Source of the DNA: Vicinamibacterales bacterium
GTDB taxonomy: Bacteria > Acidobacteriota > Vicinamibacteria > Vicinamibacterales > UBA8438
NCBI GenBank assembly: GCA_937766455.1
Contig: CALLXD010000029.1
Location: forward strand, 1 to 53,692
Length of the DNA: 53,692 bases
Reading direction: 5' to 3'
In this document: piece after piece, positions 27,735 through 36,674 of the stretch
How positions within the stretch are numbered: the stretch's first letter is position 1
How the letters are laid out: each line of letters begins with the position of its first letter
Program-made: the position numbers and the translations under genes
Notes under the pieces: generated by a model
Seen by the model: the letters and a program-made list of their open reading frames with translations, nothing else
Databases searched by the model: none
Told to the model about the DNA's origin: nothing

Positions 27735-28915
27735 GGCATCTTTTCAGCCACGTCGGACCCGTCTTTCGCAAGGAACTCCTCGACGCGCTCCGGGACCGGC
27801 GGTCCCTGCTGTCGGCGCTGTTGTTCCCGCTGTTCGCGCCGCTGATGATCAATTTGCTCTTCGGGACCATCGCGGCCCGCGAGCGCAGCGCCGAAGACCT
27901 GGTGTTTCATGTGCAAGGCTCCGCGTTGGCGCCTGGTCTCATGGCGTGGATCGCACGCGCTGACCACGAGGTCGTGGAAACGGACGGCGATCTGTTCGCG
28001 CGGGTGCGGTCTGGTGAATTGGAATTGGCCGTGCTTGTCGACCCGGACTACGCCGTAGATTTCGCGGCTGGTGCGCCCGCTCAGGTGCGCCTGATCGTCG
28101 ACGGCTCGAAGAACGAACTGTCGCCGCTGGTGCGCCGCGCCCGCCGGGTTCTCGGCAGCTACGGAACCCAGGTCAGCACGCTGCGGTTGATTGCCCGAGG
28201 GGTGTCGACTGATCTGCGCACGCCGGTTCGGCTCGAGGAGTTGGACATCGCCACGAGTCAGCAGCGTTCCGCCAATTTTCTGAGTTTCATCCCGCTCTTC
28301 ATCATCATGGCGGCATTCGTGTCGGGGATGAACGTGGCGATTGATACGACCGCGGGTGAGCGTGAGCGCGGCTCGCTCGAGCCCCTCCTGATCAACCCCG
28401 TGTCGCGGAACGCTATCGTCATCGGGAAATGGCTGGTCACAGTGGTGTTCGCGAGCGTCGGCATCGTGCTGGTGCTGGCGGGGACCTTGACGATGTTGCA
28501 ACGCATGTCGCTTGAGGACCTCGGTATCCGGCTGGACATTGGCGCCATGCAGGTTGTCGCGATTCTCGCCGGTACGGTGCCGCTCGCATTCCTGGCCGCC
28601 GGCGTCCAGTTGCTGGTGTCCACCTTTGCTCGATCGTTCAAGGAAGCGCAGACCTACGTGAGCATGCTCATCTTTGTGCCGATGATCCCAGGCATGATTG
28701 CGGCCGTGTCGTCCCTGCCGAACGAGCCATGGATGGCCGCGGTGCCGTCGCTTGGACAGCAGGTGCTCCTGACACAGGTGTTGGGTGGCGACGACCCAGG
28801 GCTGGCCCTATTCCTGGTGGCGGGTGGGTCGTCGCTGCTGTTGGGGCTCTTGTGCGTGATGTTGACCGCGTGGCTGTTTCGCCACGAGCGGATTGTGTTC
28901 GGCGTGACGAATTGA
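27731..28915 (+). CDS. ABC-2 permease, NatB type
   Basis: A 394-residue membrane protein. An N-terminal helix (SALLFPLFAPLMINLLFG) is followed by a periplasmic domain of about 120 residues, then five or six helices, beginning with FLSFIPLFIIMAAFVSGMN and including VVFASVGIVLVLAGTL and VAILAGTVPLAFLAAGVQ. The loop DTTAGERERGSLEPLL is the usual NatB/ABC-2 coupling element. GTG 27731 overlaps the NatA stop. It forms the membrane half of the exporter, probably as a homodimer with two NatA subunits. Confidence 0.85.
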   Translation: MRHLFSHVGPVFRKELLDALRDRRSLLSALLFPLFAPLMINLLFGTIAARERSAEDLVFHVQGSALAPGLMAWIARADHEVVETDGDLFARVRSGELELAVLVDPDYAVDFAAGAPAQVRLIVDGSKNELSPLVRRARRVLGSYGTQVSTLRLIARGVSTDLRTPVRLEELDIATSQQRSANFLSFIPLFIIMAAFVSGMNVAIDTTAGERERGSLEPLLINPVSRNAIVIGKWLVTVVFASVGIVLVLAGTLTMLQRMSLEDLGIRLDIGAMQVVAILAGTVPLAFLAAGVQLLVSTFARSFKEAQTYVSMLIFVPMIPGMIAAVSSLPNEPWMAAVPSLGQQVLLTQVLGGDDPGLALFLVAGGSSLLLGLLCVMLTAWLFRHERIVFGVTN

Positions 28916-28983
28916 CACCACCCAGCCGGGCTGGCGGCCCACCCGGGGGGCGCTACGCCGGTCTGTGGTCATCTGGAGAGTCT

Positions 28984-31134
28984 ATGTTCCTGAGTCCGAG
29001 AGTCGTATGCCGGAACCGCGGTGTAGCCGTTGTGGACACCAGGTGGATCGCCTGGACCGCGGCGGCATTGGTGCTGACCGTTGTCGCGGCGCCTGCGCGA
29101 GGGCAAACGCCGCTCGGATTTACCGAGGAGCAGGCTGAGGCAGGGAGTGCCGTGTATGCCGAGCGCTGTGCGTCATGCCATGGTGACACGCTCGACGATG
29201 GCGAGGTAGCCCCACCGCTGAAGGGCGCGGCCTTCCGTGAGCGGTGGCGGGCGGAGACGCCTGACACCCTGTTCAACCTGACCGCCGACACCATGCCGCA
29301 GGATCAGCCGGGCGTGCTCGACGACGCGTCGTACGCCGCGGTGCTCGCGTTCATGTACCGCGAAAACGGGTCGGCGGCCGGGGCCGACGCGCTGCCCGCT
29401 GATCCGGATATCCTGGCCGGGCTCACGCCGCCACGGTGGCCACGCGGGCAAGGCGGCGGGCTGGCCCCGGGTGCGGCATTGCCACCGTATCCGGTGTCGG
29501 CGAATCCCCTGCCAGGCCTTCGTCCGGTGACCGACCAGATGCTCGAGCAACCGGACCCGGGCGATTGGCTGCTCTGGCGCCGAACCTACGACGCCTCTGG
29601 CTTCAGTCCACTCGAGGCGATCAACCGCACCAATGTCGATGACCTGCGCGTGGCGTGGAGCTGGTCCCTGCCGGCAGGACCGAATGAGTCAACACCGATC
29701 GTGCATGACGGCGTGCTGTTCATCCACGGCTACGGGGACGAAGTGCAGGCGCTCGATGCGGCAACCGGAGATCTCCTATGGCAGTACTCGCGTCGACTGC
29801 CACGCGGGACCGCCCCGAGCGTGAAGCGCGGGATGTCGCTGTACGGCGGGCGGCTCTATGTGCCGACGTCCGATGCGCACATCGTGGCGCTAGAGGCACG
29901 CACCGGCCGAGTCGTCTGGGACAAGCCTGCGGCGGATCGCGAGGACGGCTACCGCATGACCGGCGGCACACTGGTGGCGCGGGGCAAGGTGATGGTTGGG
30001 ACCACCGGTCGCGTCGGCGGCGGCAACTACATCGTCGCGCTGGATGCCGAGACGGGCGATGTGGCCTGGCGTTTTGCTACGATCGCGCAGCCTGATACGC
30101 CGGGCGGCAACAGTTGGAACGGACTGCCGGTCGAAGCGCGAAATGGCGGCTCCGTCTGGATACCGGGTAGCTACGATCCGGTCAACAACCTCGCGTTCTT
30201 CGCGCCCGGCAACACGTATGACACGGGGCCGCTGCGGGATCCCGTCTCCACCCCGGGGGTGACCAATGACGCGCTGTACCTCGACACCACCCTGGCGCTG
30301 AACCCCGACACCGGCGAGCTGGTCTGGCACTTTCAGCATCAAGCCAACGGACAGTGGGACCTCGACTGGGCATTCGAACGACAAATCGTGGATCTGACGG
30401 TGGGCGGAGAGAGCAGGCGGTTGGTGGTCACGACCGGCAAGCAGGCCATCTTCGACTTCTTGGACGCGGACACAGGTGCCTATGTGTCGTCGATCGATCT
30501 GGGTCTGCAAAATCTGGTGACCGCCATCGACCCGGTCACGGGTGCCAAGACGACCGACCCGGCGCTCTTGCCCGGCGACGGCGAGACCAAGATGGTCTGT
30601 CCCCATGTGAGCGGCGGGCGCGGGTGGATGCCGACCTCCTACGATGCGCGCACAAAGGTCGTGTATGTGCCGATGGTCGAAGCCTGCATGGACCTCGTGC
30701 CGGTGCCGGACGGTGAACGCGGTAGCCTGTCGAGCGGCGTCCGATGGACGGTGCGCCCGCGACCGGAGAGCGACGGCAACTACGGCCGCTTGGAGGCCGT
30801 CAACCTGGAGACCGGTGACACGACCTGGATCGCGCGCCAACGCGCTCCCCAAACTACCGGCACGCTGGTCACCGCCGGCGGGCTCGTCTTCGCAGGCGCG
30901 CTGGATCGGCGTATTGCGGCCTACGACGCCGACACCGGGGAACAGTTGTGGCAAACCCGATTGAATGAAGTCCCGAGTGCGGCGCCCATTACCTACGCCG
31001 TCGCCGGCCGGCAATACCTGGCGGTCATCGTGGGAAGCGGCGGATACCAGTCCGGTAGCTACGGGGTGATGGTGCCGGAGATCAAGAATCCACCAGGCCG
31101 CGGCGCCTCGCTCTGGGTATTCGAAGTGAAATAG
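28984..31134 (+). CDS. PQQ-dependent dehydrogenase with N-terminal cytochrome c domain
   Basis: A 716-residue exported quinohemoprotein. The heme motif CASCH sits at 62-66 with a distal Met in ADTMPQ, forming a small cytochrome c domain. An eight-bladed PQQ propeller follows (LRVAWSWSLPAG, VQALDAATGDLLWQY, IVALEARTGRVVWDKP, YIVALDAETGDVAWRF, LALNPDTGELVWHFQ, IAAYDADTGEQLWQT). The cytochrome lies ahead of the propeller, the reverse of classical type II alcohol dehydrogenases. It probably oxidises an alcohol or sugar in the periplasm and passes electrons through its heme. GGAGAG precedes ATG 28984. A GTG at codon 17 would give a tidier signal peptide. Confidence 0.85.
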   Translation: MFLSPRVVCRNRGVAVVDTRWIAWTAAALVLTVVAAPARGQTPLGFTEEQAEAGSAVYAERCASCHGDTLDDGEVAPPLKGAAFRERWRAETPDTLFNLTADTMPQDQPGVLDDASYAAVLAFMYRENGSAAGADALPADPDILAGLTPPRWPRGQGGGLAPGAALPPYPVSANPLPGLRPVTDQMLEQPDPGDWLLWRRTYDASGFSPLEAINRTNVDDLRVAWSWSLPAGPNESTPIVHDGVLFIHGYGDEVQALDAATGDLLWQYSRRLPRGTAPSVKRGMSLYGGRLYVPTSDAHIVALEARTGRVVWDKPAADREDGYRMTGGTLVARGKVMVGTTGRVGGGNYIVALDAETGDVAWRFATIAQPDTPGGNSWNGLPVEARNGGSVWIPGSYDPVNNLAFFAPGNTYDTGPLRDPVSTPGVTNDALYLDTTLALNPDTGELVWHFQHQANGQWDLDWAFERQIVDLTVGGESRRLVVTTGKQAIFDFLDADTGAYVSSIDLGLQNLVTAIDPVTGAKTTDPALLPGDGETKMVCPHVSGGRGWMPTSYDARTKVVYVPMVEACMDLVPVPDGERGSLSSGVRWTVRPRPESDGNYGRLEAVNLETGDTTWIARQRAPQTTGTLVTAGGLVFAGALDRRIAAYDADTGEQLWQTRLNEVPSAAPITYAVAGRQYLAVIVGSGGYQSGSYGVMVPEIKNPPGRGASLWVFEVK

Positions 31135-31426
31135 TTGTTCGTGGCGTGTAAGGCGCGGGAACGGTACCCTCTGGGCCGCGCAAACGACGGCCGAGGCTCG
31201 ACAACCTCTCGGGTCGTCAAGACCGGCGACCTGGTCCCTGAAGTGCCACCCAGCGTCCTCGCGCAGCTCGTCTTCAAGCACGGGGCACGCCGATAGACTT
31301 CACCGCCCAGTATGGGTCGATTGGCAGCGATCCTGGACGACGCCTATCGATACGCGCTGGACAACCCTGGCGCTCCGCAGTCATAGCGGTCTGGTCCACG
31401 CGACGCGAGACTGCGCTTTGTCATAG

Positions 31427-31564
31427 CTGGCCACCACACCCGGCTACGACGTGGACCCCGACGGCCGGTTCCTCATGATCGGCTACGCCTCGCCGCAGGA
31501 GGAGTTGCTGACGGTGGTGCTGAACTGGTTCGATGAACTCGAGCGCCTCGTTCCGACTCCGTAG
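31427..31564 (+). pseudogene. C-terminal remnant of a WD40/TolB-type protein, probably a kinase
   Basis: About 45 codons stay open to TAG at 31562-31564 and read PGYDVDPDGRFLMIG, then TVVLNWFDELERLVPT. This is the usual ending of large acidobacterial kinases that carry a TolB-like propeller. A stop at 31424-31426 and no start codon mark it as a leftover. The rest of the 569-base stretch between 31135 and 31703 shows no gene I can support. This fragment, the sigma factor at 34253 and the orphan at 34838 may be pieces of the same kinase/sigma cassette. Confidence 0.55.
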
Positions 31565-31703
31565 GTCGACCAGTGGAGCGTCCGGCTAGTGGATCTTGTG
31601 CAGACAGGGGTGTCTAATAGCGTGTATCGTTTGCCGGTTTTTCGTTATTGGCGGTGTCCTACGGTCCCTCTTGTGGTCGACACCCCAGAACAAGGAGTTC
31701 CAG

Positions 31704-33005
31704 GTGCTCACTCGACGCGTATCCCATGTACTTGCCGCGCTCTCGTTCACCTTGCTCCTGATCGCTGGGGTCGGAGATTCGCTTATTGGTGCCGGTGCCG
31801 CTGCCGACGTGCCACGGGCGACGCCGGAGGAGGTCGGCCTATCGGCCGAACGGCTGACCAGAATCAACGACGTCGTCCAACGGGCGATGGACGACGAGGC
31901 GATCTCGGGGGCGGTGACCATCGTGGCTCGTCACGGGAAAATCGCGCACTTCGAAGCACAGGGGCTGATGGACATCGAGGGCGGCACCCCGATGCGTACC
32001 GACACCATCTTCCCGATCGCGTCGATGAGCAAGCCCGTCACGGGGGTCGCGATTCTGATGCTGGTGGAAGAAGGACTGGTTCGGCTGACGGATCCGGTTT
32101 CGCGGTTCGTCCCGGAGTTTACTGATCCGGCGGTGGCGGTCTGGCAGAACGGCACGCGGCCTCGGCGCGGCGCAGATGCGCCCGAGGCATACACGATTCC
32201 CGCCGCCCGCGAGATCACCATCCGCGACCTGATGACCCATACGTCGGGGCTCGGCAGCGGCGGGGCCGGGGCCATCGCGACCCAGCGGGTCGCGCCGCGG
32301 CGGTCGACCGACACCCTGAAGACCTACGTGGCCGAGTTGGGCGACGCACCGCTCGACTTCAACCCCGGCACCCATTGGGCCTACAGCGGCCTGAACGGCA
32401 TCGATACGCTCGGCCGGGTGGTCGAGGTGGTCTCCGGTCTGACGTTCGACCAGTTCCTCGAGCAGCGCATCTTCGCGCCGCTGGGCATGGACGACACCGC
32501 GTTCGTCCCGGCCACCGAGAGCGCTTCGCGCGTGGTCACGCTGTATCGCCGATCACCGGACGGACTCGGACGGGTCGACGTACCCGCCTGGGTGGACACG
32601 AAGACTCTCTTCTCCGGCGGGGGCGGTCTCTGGTCGACCGCTGAAGACTACCTCCAGTTTGCCCAGATGCTTCTCAATCGGGGTGAGCTGGGCGGTGTGC
32701 GGCTGCTTGGCTCGCGAACGGTCGAGCTGATGGCCTCCAACCACGTTGGCGACCTGTTTGCGGAAGCCGGCACGACCGGCGGACGTCCCGGAATGGGCTT
32801 CGGGTTGACAGTGCGGGTGGTCGAGAACGCCGTCGAGGCGCAGCAGTCTATGTCGAATGGCAGTTTCGGGTGGGGCGGAGCCTTCGGCACCAACTTCTGG
32901 GTCGACCCGAAGGAAGACCTCACGGCGGTGCTGATGGTGCAAACCCCGGGCGGCACCCTGCGCGACGATTTTGCGAACGCGGTGCTGCAGTCGATCGTCG
33001 ATTGA
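31704..33005 (+). CDS. Beta-lactamase-fold serine hydrolase, exported
   Basis: A 433-residue class C beta-lactamase/DD-peptidase-like protein. AAGGAG at 31692-31697 fixes GTG 31704 as the start, and a signal peptide follows (HVLAALSFTLLLIAGVG). The nucleophile motif SMSK (S107, K110) is present, with WAYSGLN as the second motif. The third motif region near WGGAFGTNFW is altered, as in esterases of this group. Likely a periplasmic esterase or peptidase rather than a true beta-lactamase. It converges with the PDLQGVW copy 3, with only 9 bases between their stops. Confidence 0.8.
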   Translation: MLTRRVSHVLAALSFTLLLIAGVGDSLIGAGAAADVPRATPEEVGLSAERLTRINDVVQRAMDDEAISGAVTIVARHGKIAHFEAQGLMDIEGGTPMRTDTIFPIASMSKPVTGVAILMLVEEGLVRLTDPVSRFVPEFTDPAVAVWQNGTRPRRGADAPEAYTIPAAREITIRDLMTHTSGLGSGGAGAIATQRVAPRRSTDTLKTYVAELGDAPLDFNPGTHWAYSGLNGIDTLGRVVEVVSGLTFDQFLEQRIFAPLGMDDTAFVPATESASRVVTLYRRSPDGLGRVDVPAWVDTKTLFSGGGGLWSTAEDYLQFAQMLLNRGELGGVRLLGSRTVELMASNHVGDLFAEAGTTGGRPGMGFGLTVRVVENAVEAQQSMSNGSFGWGGAFGTNFWVDPKEDLTAVLMVQTPGGTLRDDFANAVLQSIVD

Positions 33006-33014
33006 GTTCGACGC

Positions 33015-33989
33015 TTATTGCAGCGCTTCACGCTCCAGCGCTCTTGCGCCCTTCAGCAAGTTCTCCATGCCGTAGTTGCGTTCGTGGCAGGCGTACTCGT
33101 AGATCAGGCCATCGGTCTTCGGCATATCGAGCGCGGCGGTCCAGTCGGCGGCCCAGGTCGTCGGGTCGGAGAAGGTGACCTCGTAGCTCAGGATGTTGGC
33201 CTCTGGCCGTGAGAAGCGCTCGACCAGGGTGAGGTTCTCGGCCGAACCACGCCAGGGCGCTTGTCCCGTGAAGTGGTTCGTCTCGACCACCAAGGTCTCG
33301 CCTTCCCAGTGCCCGCGCGAGCGGCCCAGCCATTGGCTTGGCGTCTCATCGGGTTCTGAGCCGCCACTGAGCGGGATGATCCGCAGTTCGTGCACCATCT
33401 CCAGCAGGATCGCCACATGGGTCTCGCTCTGGAAGATCTGAAGGTTGTTGTTGTAGACACCGCCTAGCCGCACGGTGCCACGTGACAGACAGCGCTCCCA
33501 CAGGCCGCGGTCTTCTGGATTTTCTGAATTCTCGCGTCGGGACCGCGCCGCTCGTGCCGCGTCCGCTCGCGCGGTCGCACCGGCGGTGCGCCCGGGGATC
33601 TTGCCGTCGGACGGATCGATGATCAGCGACGTCCGGCCGTCAGACATTCCCCGGTCCCACCAGAACTGGTTATATGCGAGGCCCACGTCCCGTTCGGCAG
33701 TCAGTTCGCCACGGCGCTCTGAGGTGGCGAACGTGGTGGCGTTGATGTTGGCCTCGGCGATCTCTTCCGAGGTGAGGAATTCGCGCCCCTCGTAGCGATC
33801 CGGTCTCTCCAATGGGGTCGCGGTGCCGTGGTCCCACACGCCTTGGAGATCGGGCGTGCCCCACGGCATCCGGGGCGCCGGCGAGCCGTCCGGTGCGCGC
33901 CCGGCAGACGCAGGCTGAGCTGCGGCGCTTGGGGCCACCGCCACTAGCGCAAATACCACCGACACGACGTTGAGTATGCGGAGCGTCAT
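33015..33989 (-). CDS. Secreted PDLQGVW-family protein (copy 3)
   Basis: A 324-residue exported protein with a signal peptide (VVSVVFALVAVAPSAAAQ). Landmarks match copy 1 in order: TPDLQGVW, TPLERP, LAYNQFWWDRG, TSLIIDPSDGKIPG, RCLSRGTVRLG, GETLVVETNHF and EYACHERNYGM. Overall the two copies are clearly homologous but far from identical, so the duplication is old. GAGGA lies ahead of ATG 33989. The chemistry is unknown. The conserved Arg-Cys pair and the closing Cys-His-Glu pattern are the best candidates for function. Confidence 0.75.
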   Translation of the reverse strand: MTLRILNVVSVVFALVAVAPSAAAQPASAGRAPDGSPAPRMPWGTPDLQGVWDHGTATPLERPDRYEGREFLTSEEIAEANINATTFATSERRGELTAERDVGLAYNQFWWDRGMSDGRTSLIIDPSDGKIPGRTAGATARADAARAARSRRENSENPEDRGLWERCLSRGTVRLGGVYNNNLQIFQSETHVAILLEMVHELRIIPLSGGSEPDETPSQWLGRSRGHWEGETLVVETNHFTGQAPWRGSAENLTLVERFSRPEANILSYEVTFSDPTTWAADWTAALDMPKTDGLIYEYACHERNYGMENLLKGARALEREALQ

Positions 33990-34252
33990 TGGTCCTCTTT
34001 CGTCTCACGTGCAGGCCATAGACAAGCCGACGCCTGAATAGGCGGTGTATGGCGTCCAGTCCACAGACATGCTGGCTGGCGGCATCGTATCTTTCGCTCG
34101 TCTCTGTGGCAATATGTCCGTCTATTGACTAGCGCGGCGTTGGCCGCCCAAACAAGGCACGAGGATCAGCGATGCCGTAGCACGTAGAGTGGTACGACGC
34201 GCTCGTCGCCACGGGCGAGGCGACCTGCGTTGAGCCCGAACGCTCCTTAGAT

Positions 34253-34818
34253 ATGACCGATTCACCGGAAAACGACGTGGCCTTGATGCTCCAGGCATGG
34301 GCCGAGGGAGACCAGGACGCGCTCGACCGACTCTTTCCGCTTGGCCACAGAGAGATCGCGGGGGTGGCCCATGCCGCACTGCGTCGCGAAGGGGCTGGGC
34401 GAGCATTTCAGACGACGGAGCTGGTGAACGAGGCGTACCTGCGACTCGTGAAGCAGACACGAACCCGCTGGCAAAGTCGCTCGCATTTCTTCGCGGTGGC
34501 GGCTCAGGTCATGCGCCGCATCCTGGTTGACGAGGCACGGGCTCGGAAGTCCGAGAAGCGAGGCGCTGGTCTGGTGCCGCTGTCCCTGGACGCGATGCCG
34601 GTTGAGCCGGGTCAGGCCCCTCACGATATTACGGACCTCGATGACGCGTTGCGGCGGCTCACCGTGCTGGACCCGCGGCAGGGGCAGTTGGTGGAACTGC
34701 ACGTGTTCGGGGGCTCACCTATGACGAGATTGGCGAGGTGTTGCACATCTCCGCGAGGACGGTCAGACGTGAGTGGGGCTCGGCCCGCGCCTGGCTCGGC
34801 CGGGAGCTTGCGCCGTGA
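34253..34818 (+). CDS. ECF sigma factor, TIGR02999/Sigma70_ECF type, with one frameshift
   Basis: A 188-residue sigma factor once repaired. Region 2 reads EGDQDALDRLFPLGHREI, and the family marker is REGAGRAFQTTELVNEAYLRL, followed by SHFFAVAAQVMRRILVDEARA. Region 4 is broken at G5 (34709-34713). With one more G it reads LTYDEIGEVLHISARTVRRE and ends at TGA 34816-34818, the usual end. The observed first frame instead runs on into a nonsense tail. Members of this group are typically partnered with a large Ser/Thr kinase. Here the convergent neighbour carries only that kinase's leader region. Confidence 0.8.
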
Positions 34819-34837
34819 GGCGCGACCGGGGCCAGAA

Positions 34838-35350
34838 TCAGGTTTCCAGGTGGCCGTTGTCCTGGATCACGATCTGGGTCACGGGGCTGGTTGACACCCG
34901 CTTCGTACCGTGGAGCAGCGGGACGCGTTCGCCGACGCGCAGCGTGTCCTGCTTCACGAAGACCGTGGTCGGCTCCGGCCAGTGGCGCCCTCCGGTGACG
35001 ACTGCCTCCAGCGTGACCGGGGACACCAACAGCATGTCGTACCGCCGATGGCGCGTTGCAAAGACCAGACGTGTGTAGGGAGGGAGCGCCACGAGGTCGA
35101 CCTCATGCACCTCCCCCGAGTGAGAAGCCGGGGTCCGGGGCAGATGTTCCGGGCTCGACGGTGTTCGACCCACCTGCCAGGCGTCGAGAAAACCGGCCTG
35201 CTCGGAGCCACGCAGCAAGCCCTGAAGGTCGTCCCCCAGCGACCCGTCGTCTTGCGCGACCGACGCCACGTAGGCGGCGCGGTCTGACGACTCGAGTTCG
35301 AGCGCCGTTTCGAGCAACGGCTTCAGGCGTTTCCAGCGCTCGGGCGTCAT
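34838..35350 (-). CDS. Orphan protein with the N-terminal leader of acidobacterial Ser/Thr kinases
   Basis: A 170-residue protein. The N-terminus MTPERWKRLKPLLETALELE, then DRAAYV and LQGLLRGSEQAGFL, is the conserved leader of the large kinases that pair with TIGR02999 sigma factors. No kinase domain follows. Instead about 95 residues look beta-rich (VHEVDLVALPPYTRLVF, then GERVPLLHGTKRVSTSPVTQ). It could be a truncated kinase with a replaced C-terminus, or a genuine stand-alone adaptor. ATG 35350 is preferred over 35383 because a TATAGT box sits 7 bases before it. It is convergent with the sigma gene, ending 20 bases from its stop. Confidence 0.6.
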   Translation of the reverse strand: MTPERWKRLKPLLETALELESSDRAAYVASVAQDDGSLGDDLQGLLRGSEQAGFLDAWQVGRTPSSPEHLPRTPASHSGEVHEVDLVALPPYTRLVFATRHRRYDMLLVSPVTLEAVVTGGRHWPEPTTVFVKQDTLRVGERVPLLHGTKRVSTSPVTQIVIQDNGHLET

Positions 35351-35357
35351 CACCGTG

Positions 35358-35363
35358 ACTATA
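35358..35363 (-). promoter_or_regulatory. -10-like box TATAGT ahead of the kinase-leader gene
   Basis: On the minus strand TATAGT is followed after 7 bases by ATG 35350, with no Shine-Dalgarno. This fits a leaderless message and helps choose the start. Confidence 0.4.
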
Positions 35364-35432
35364 CCCGGCCGCCGGCGGGCCATGGACGGTAACGTGCGAG
35401 GCGTGACATCGATAGTTCGACCGTCGCACTGA

Positions 35433-36674
35433 CTACCGAATTCGAGCCCTGGTCACCTCGACCACGGGTATGTCCCGTGGCCGGTCGGCCAACACACCGA
35501 GAATCTCGACATCGCGTCCGATGAGCATCGGCAGGTGGCCGTAGGGGGTGAGATCGCGGGCGGACGCGCTGAGACACAACAGTTCTTCTCCCGCGAGGAG
35601 CCCCAATGCGCAGCCGGCGTATGCATCGGGTTCGCGCACCTCTGCCTCCAGGCACAGATACTGGTCGAGGTTCACGAGGGTACCCGTCCACGCCACTTCG
35701 GACCACGGCAGGATGACAGGTGGCTCATGGGCGGCTGCGAGAAGTTGCGTGACCAGGTCACCGCTGATCGGTGTTCCGGTGCGGTCTGGCGCTGGTCGCG
35801 CCGTTGCACCGGGCTGGCGACCGTAATGTAGGAGGACCGCCTCCGCGCCGTGCGTCGCGACCAACGCGTCAATGGTCTCTGCCATTCGATCGCGACGGTC
35901 CAGGATGGCTTGAATCTCGCGTGTGCTCAGCCATGTGCCCAGCGTTGCGGCCAGCCGTGGCTCATCGAGCTGCTGCATGCGGGCCCAGAGCTGGCGGTCG
36001 ACATGTGTCATCCCAGGGTGGGCCATCTGCACGTTCGGAGAAAACGCACGAGAGTGATCGATCAGGACCAGGTTCCAGGCGGGGTCGACTAGCCAGTTCC
36101 CCTCGTTCGGGTCCTGGTTGTAGATGAGATTGTCGAACATCTTGGCCCGGACGAGCTGCATCGACCAGCGGTCGAGGTGGCTCGTCGGCGGTCGCGGTGC
36201 ACCGCCCAGGTCTCGGAAACTTTGGGCCGGGCTGACCCACATGACCGCCGCGCCGCGTTTGCCCCGAATCTGTCGCTCGACCGTGACCGGGACCATGTCG
36301 AGCCCGAGCAGTTGGTCCAGCTTGTAAGCGGCCACTTCTGCCTTGTAGCTTTCGTAGAACCCGTTCTGGATGCCCGGCGTGAGTGGCTTCCACACGAACT
36401 GTCCTACTGGGCCGCCGGGAGCCAGTGACGCCGACTTGGGGCTCGTGACGCCGATGGGCAGGTCCTTCAGGCCCAGGACATCCACCGTCGCGAGAAATGC
36501 TTCAATCTCCGCCTCGCGACCGATCCAGGTCCGCGCGCCGACCGGGTCGGTCAACGGCTCGCCGATCGTCAAGCCGACCGTGCTGAGAACCTGAGGCGTT
36601 TGGGCGACGGCGATGGCGGGGTGGCTGGTCATCAGTGCCAGTGCGATCGTCGAGCAACGGATGGTGCGGTGCAT
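35433..36674 (-). CDS. Exported atypical (PI3K/HipA-like) kinase
   Basis: A 413-residue protein with a signal peptide (STIALALMTSHPAIAVAQ). The kinase-like core shows FVWKPL with the candidate ATP-binding K96, E113 in KAEVAAYKL, MVPVTVER, the catalytic-loop-like DPNEGN (D188, N193) and LIDHSRAF with metal-binding D206. The arrangement resembles PI3K/HipA-fold kinases and secreted Fam20-like kinases. It would phosphorylate proteins or lipids outside the cytoplasm, where an ATP source is unclear. The last 120 residues form a separate beta-rich domain (SEVAWTGTLVNLDQYLCLEA). TAGGAGG sits just before ATG 36674. Divergent from a second copy at 36848. Confidence 0.7.
   Translation of the reverse strand: MHRTIRCSTIALALMTSHPAIAVAQTPQVLSTVGLTIGEPLTDPVGARTWIGREAEIEAFLATVDVLGLKDLPIGVTSPKSASLAPGGPVGQFVWKPLTPGIQNGFYESYKAEVAAYKLDQLLGLDMVPVTVERQIRGKRGAAVMWVSPAQSFRDLGGAPRPPTSHLDRWSMQLVRAKMFDNLIYNQDPNEGNWLVDPAWNLVLIDHSRAFSPNVQMAHPGMTHVDRQLWARMQQLDEPRLAATLGTWLSTREIQAILDRRDRMAETIDALVATHGAEAVLLHYGRQPGATARPAPDRTGTPISGDLVTQLLAAAHEPPVILPWSEVAWTGTLVNLDQYLCLEAEVREPDAYAGCALGLLAGEELLCLSASARDLTPYGHLPMLIGRDVEILGVLADRPRDIPVVEVTRARIR

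Noticed and set aside
29890..31281. Minus-strand frame of 463 codons opposite the cytochrome-PQQ dehydrogenase
   Set aside because: Opposite strand of a well-supported gene; composition is unlike a real protein.
31311..31385. Small frame ending in a plausible DDAYRYALDNPGAPQS tail
   Set aside because: Only 24 codons from ATG, no ribosome site, and no known family; it may be part of the decayed region.
31704..33005. Antibiotic-resistance beta-lactamase
   Set aside because: The fold and SxxK are present, but the third motif region is altered and the surroundings are ordinary hydrolases; esterase or peptidase is more likely.
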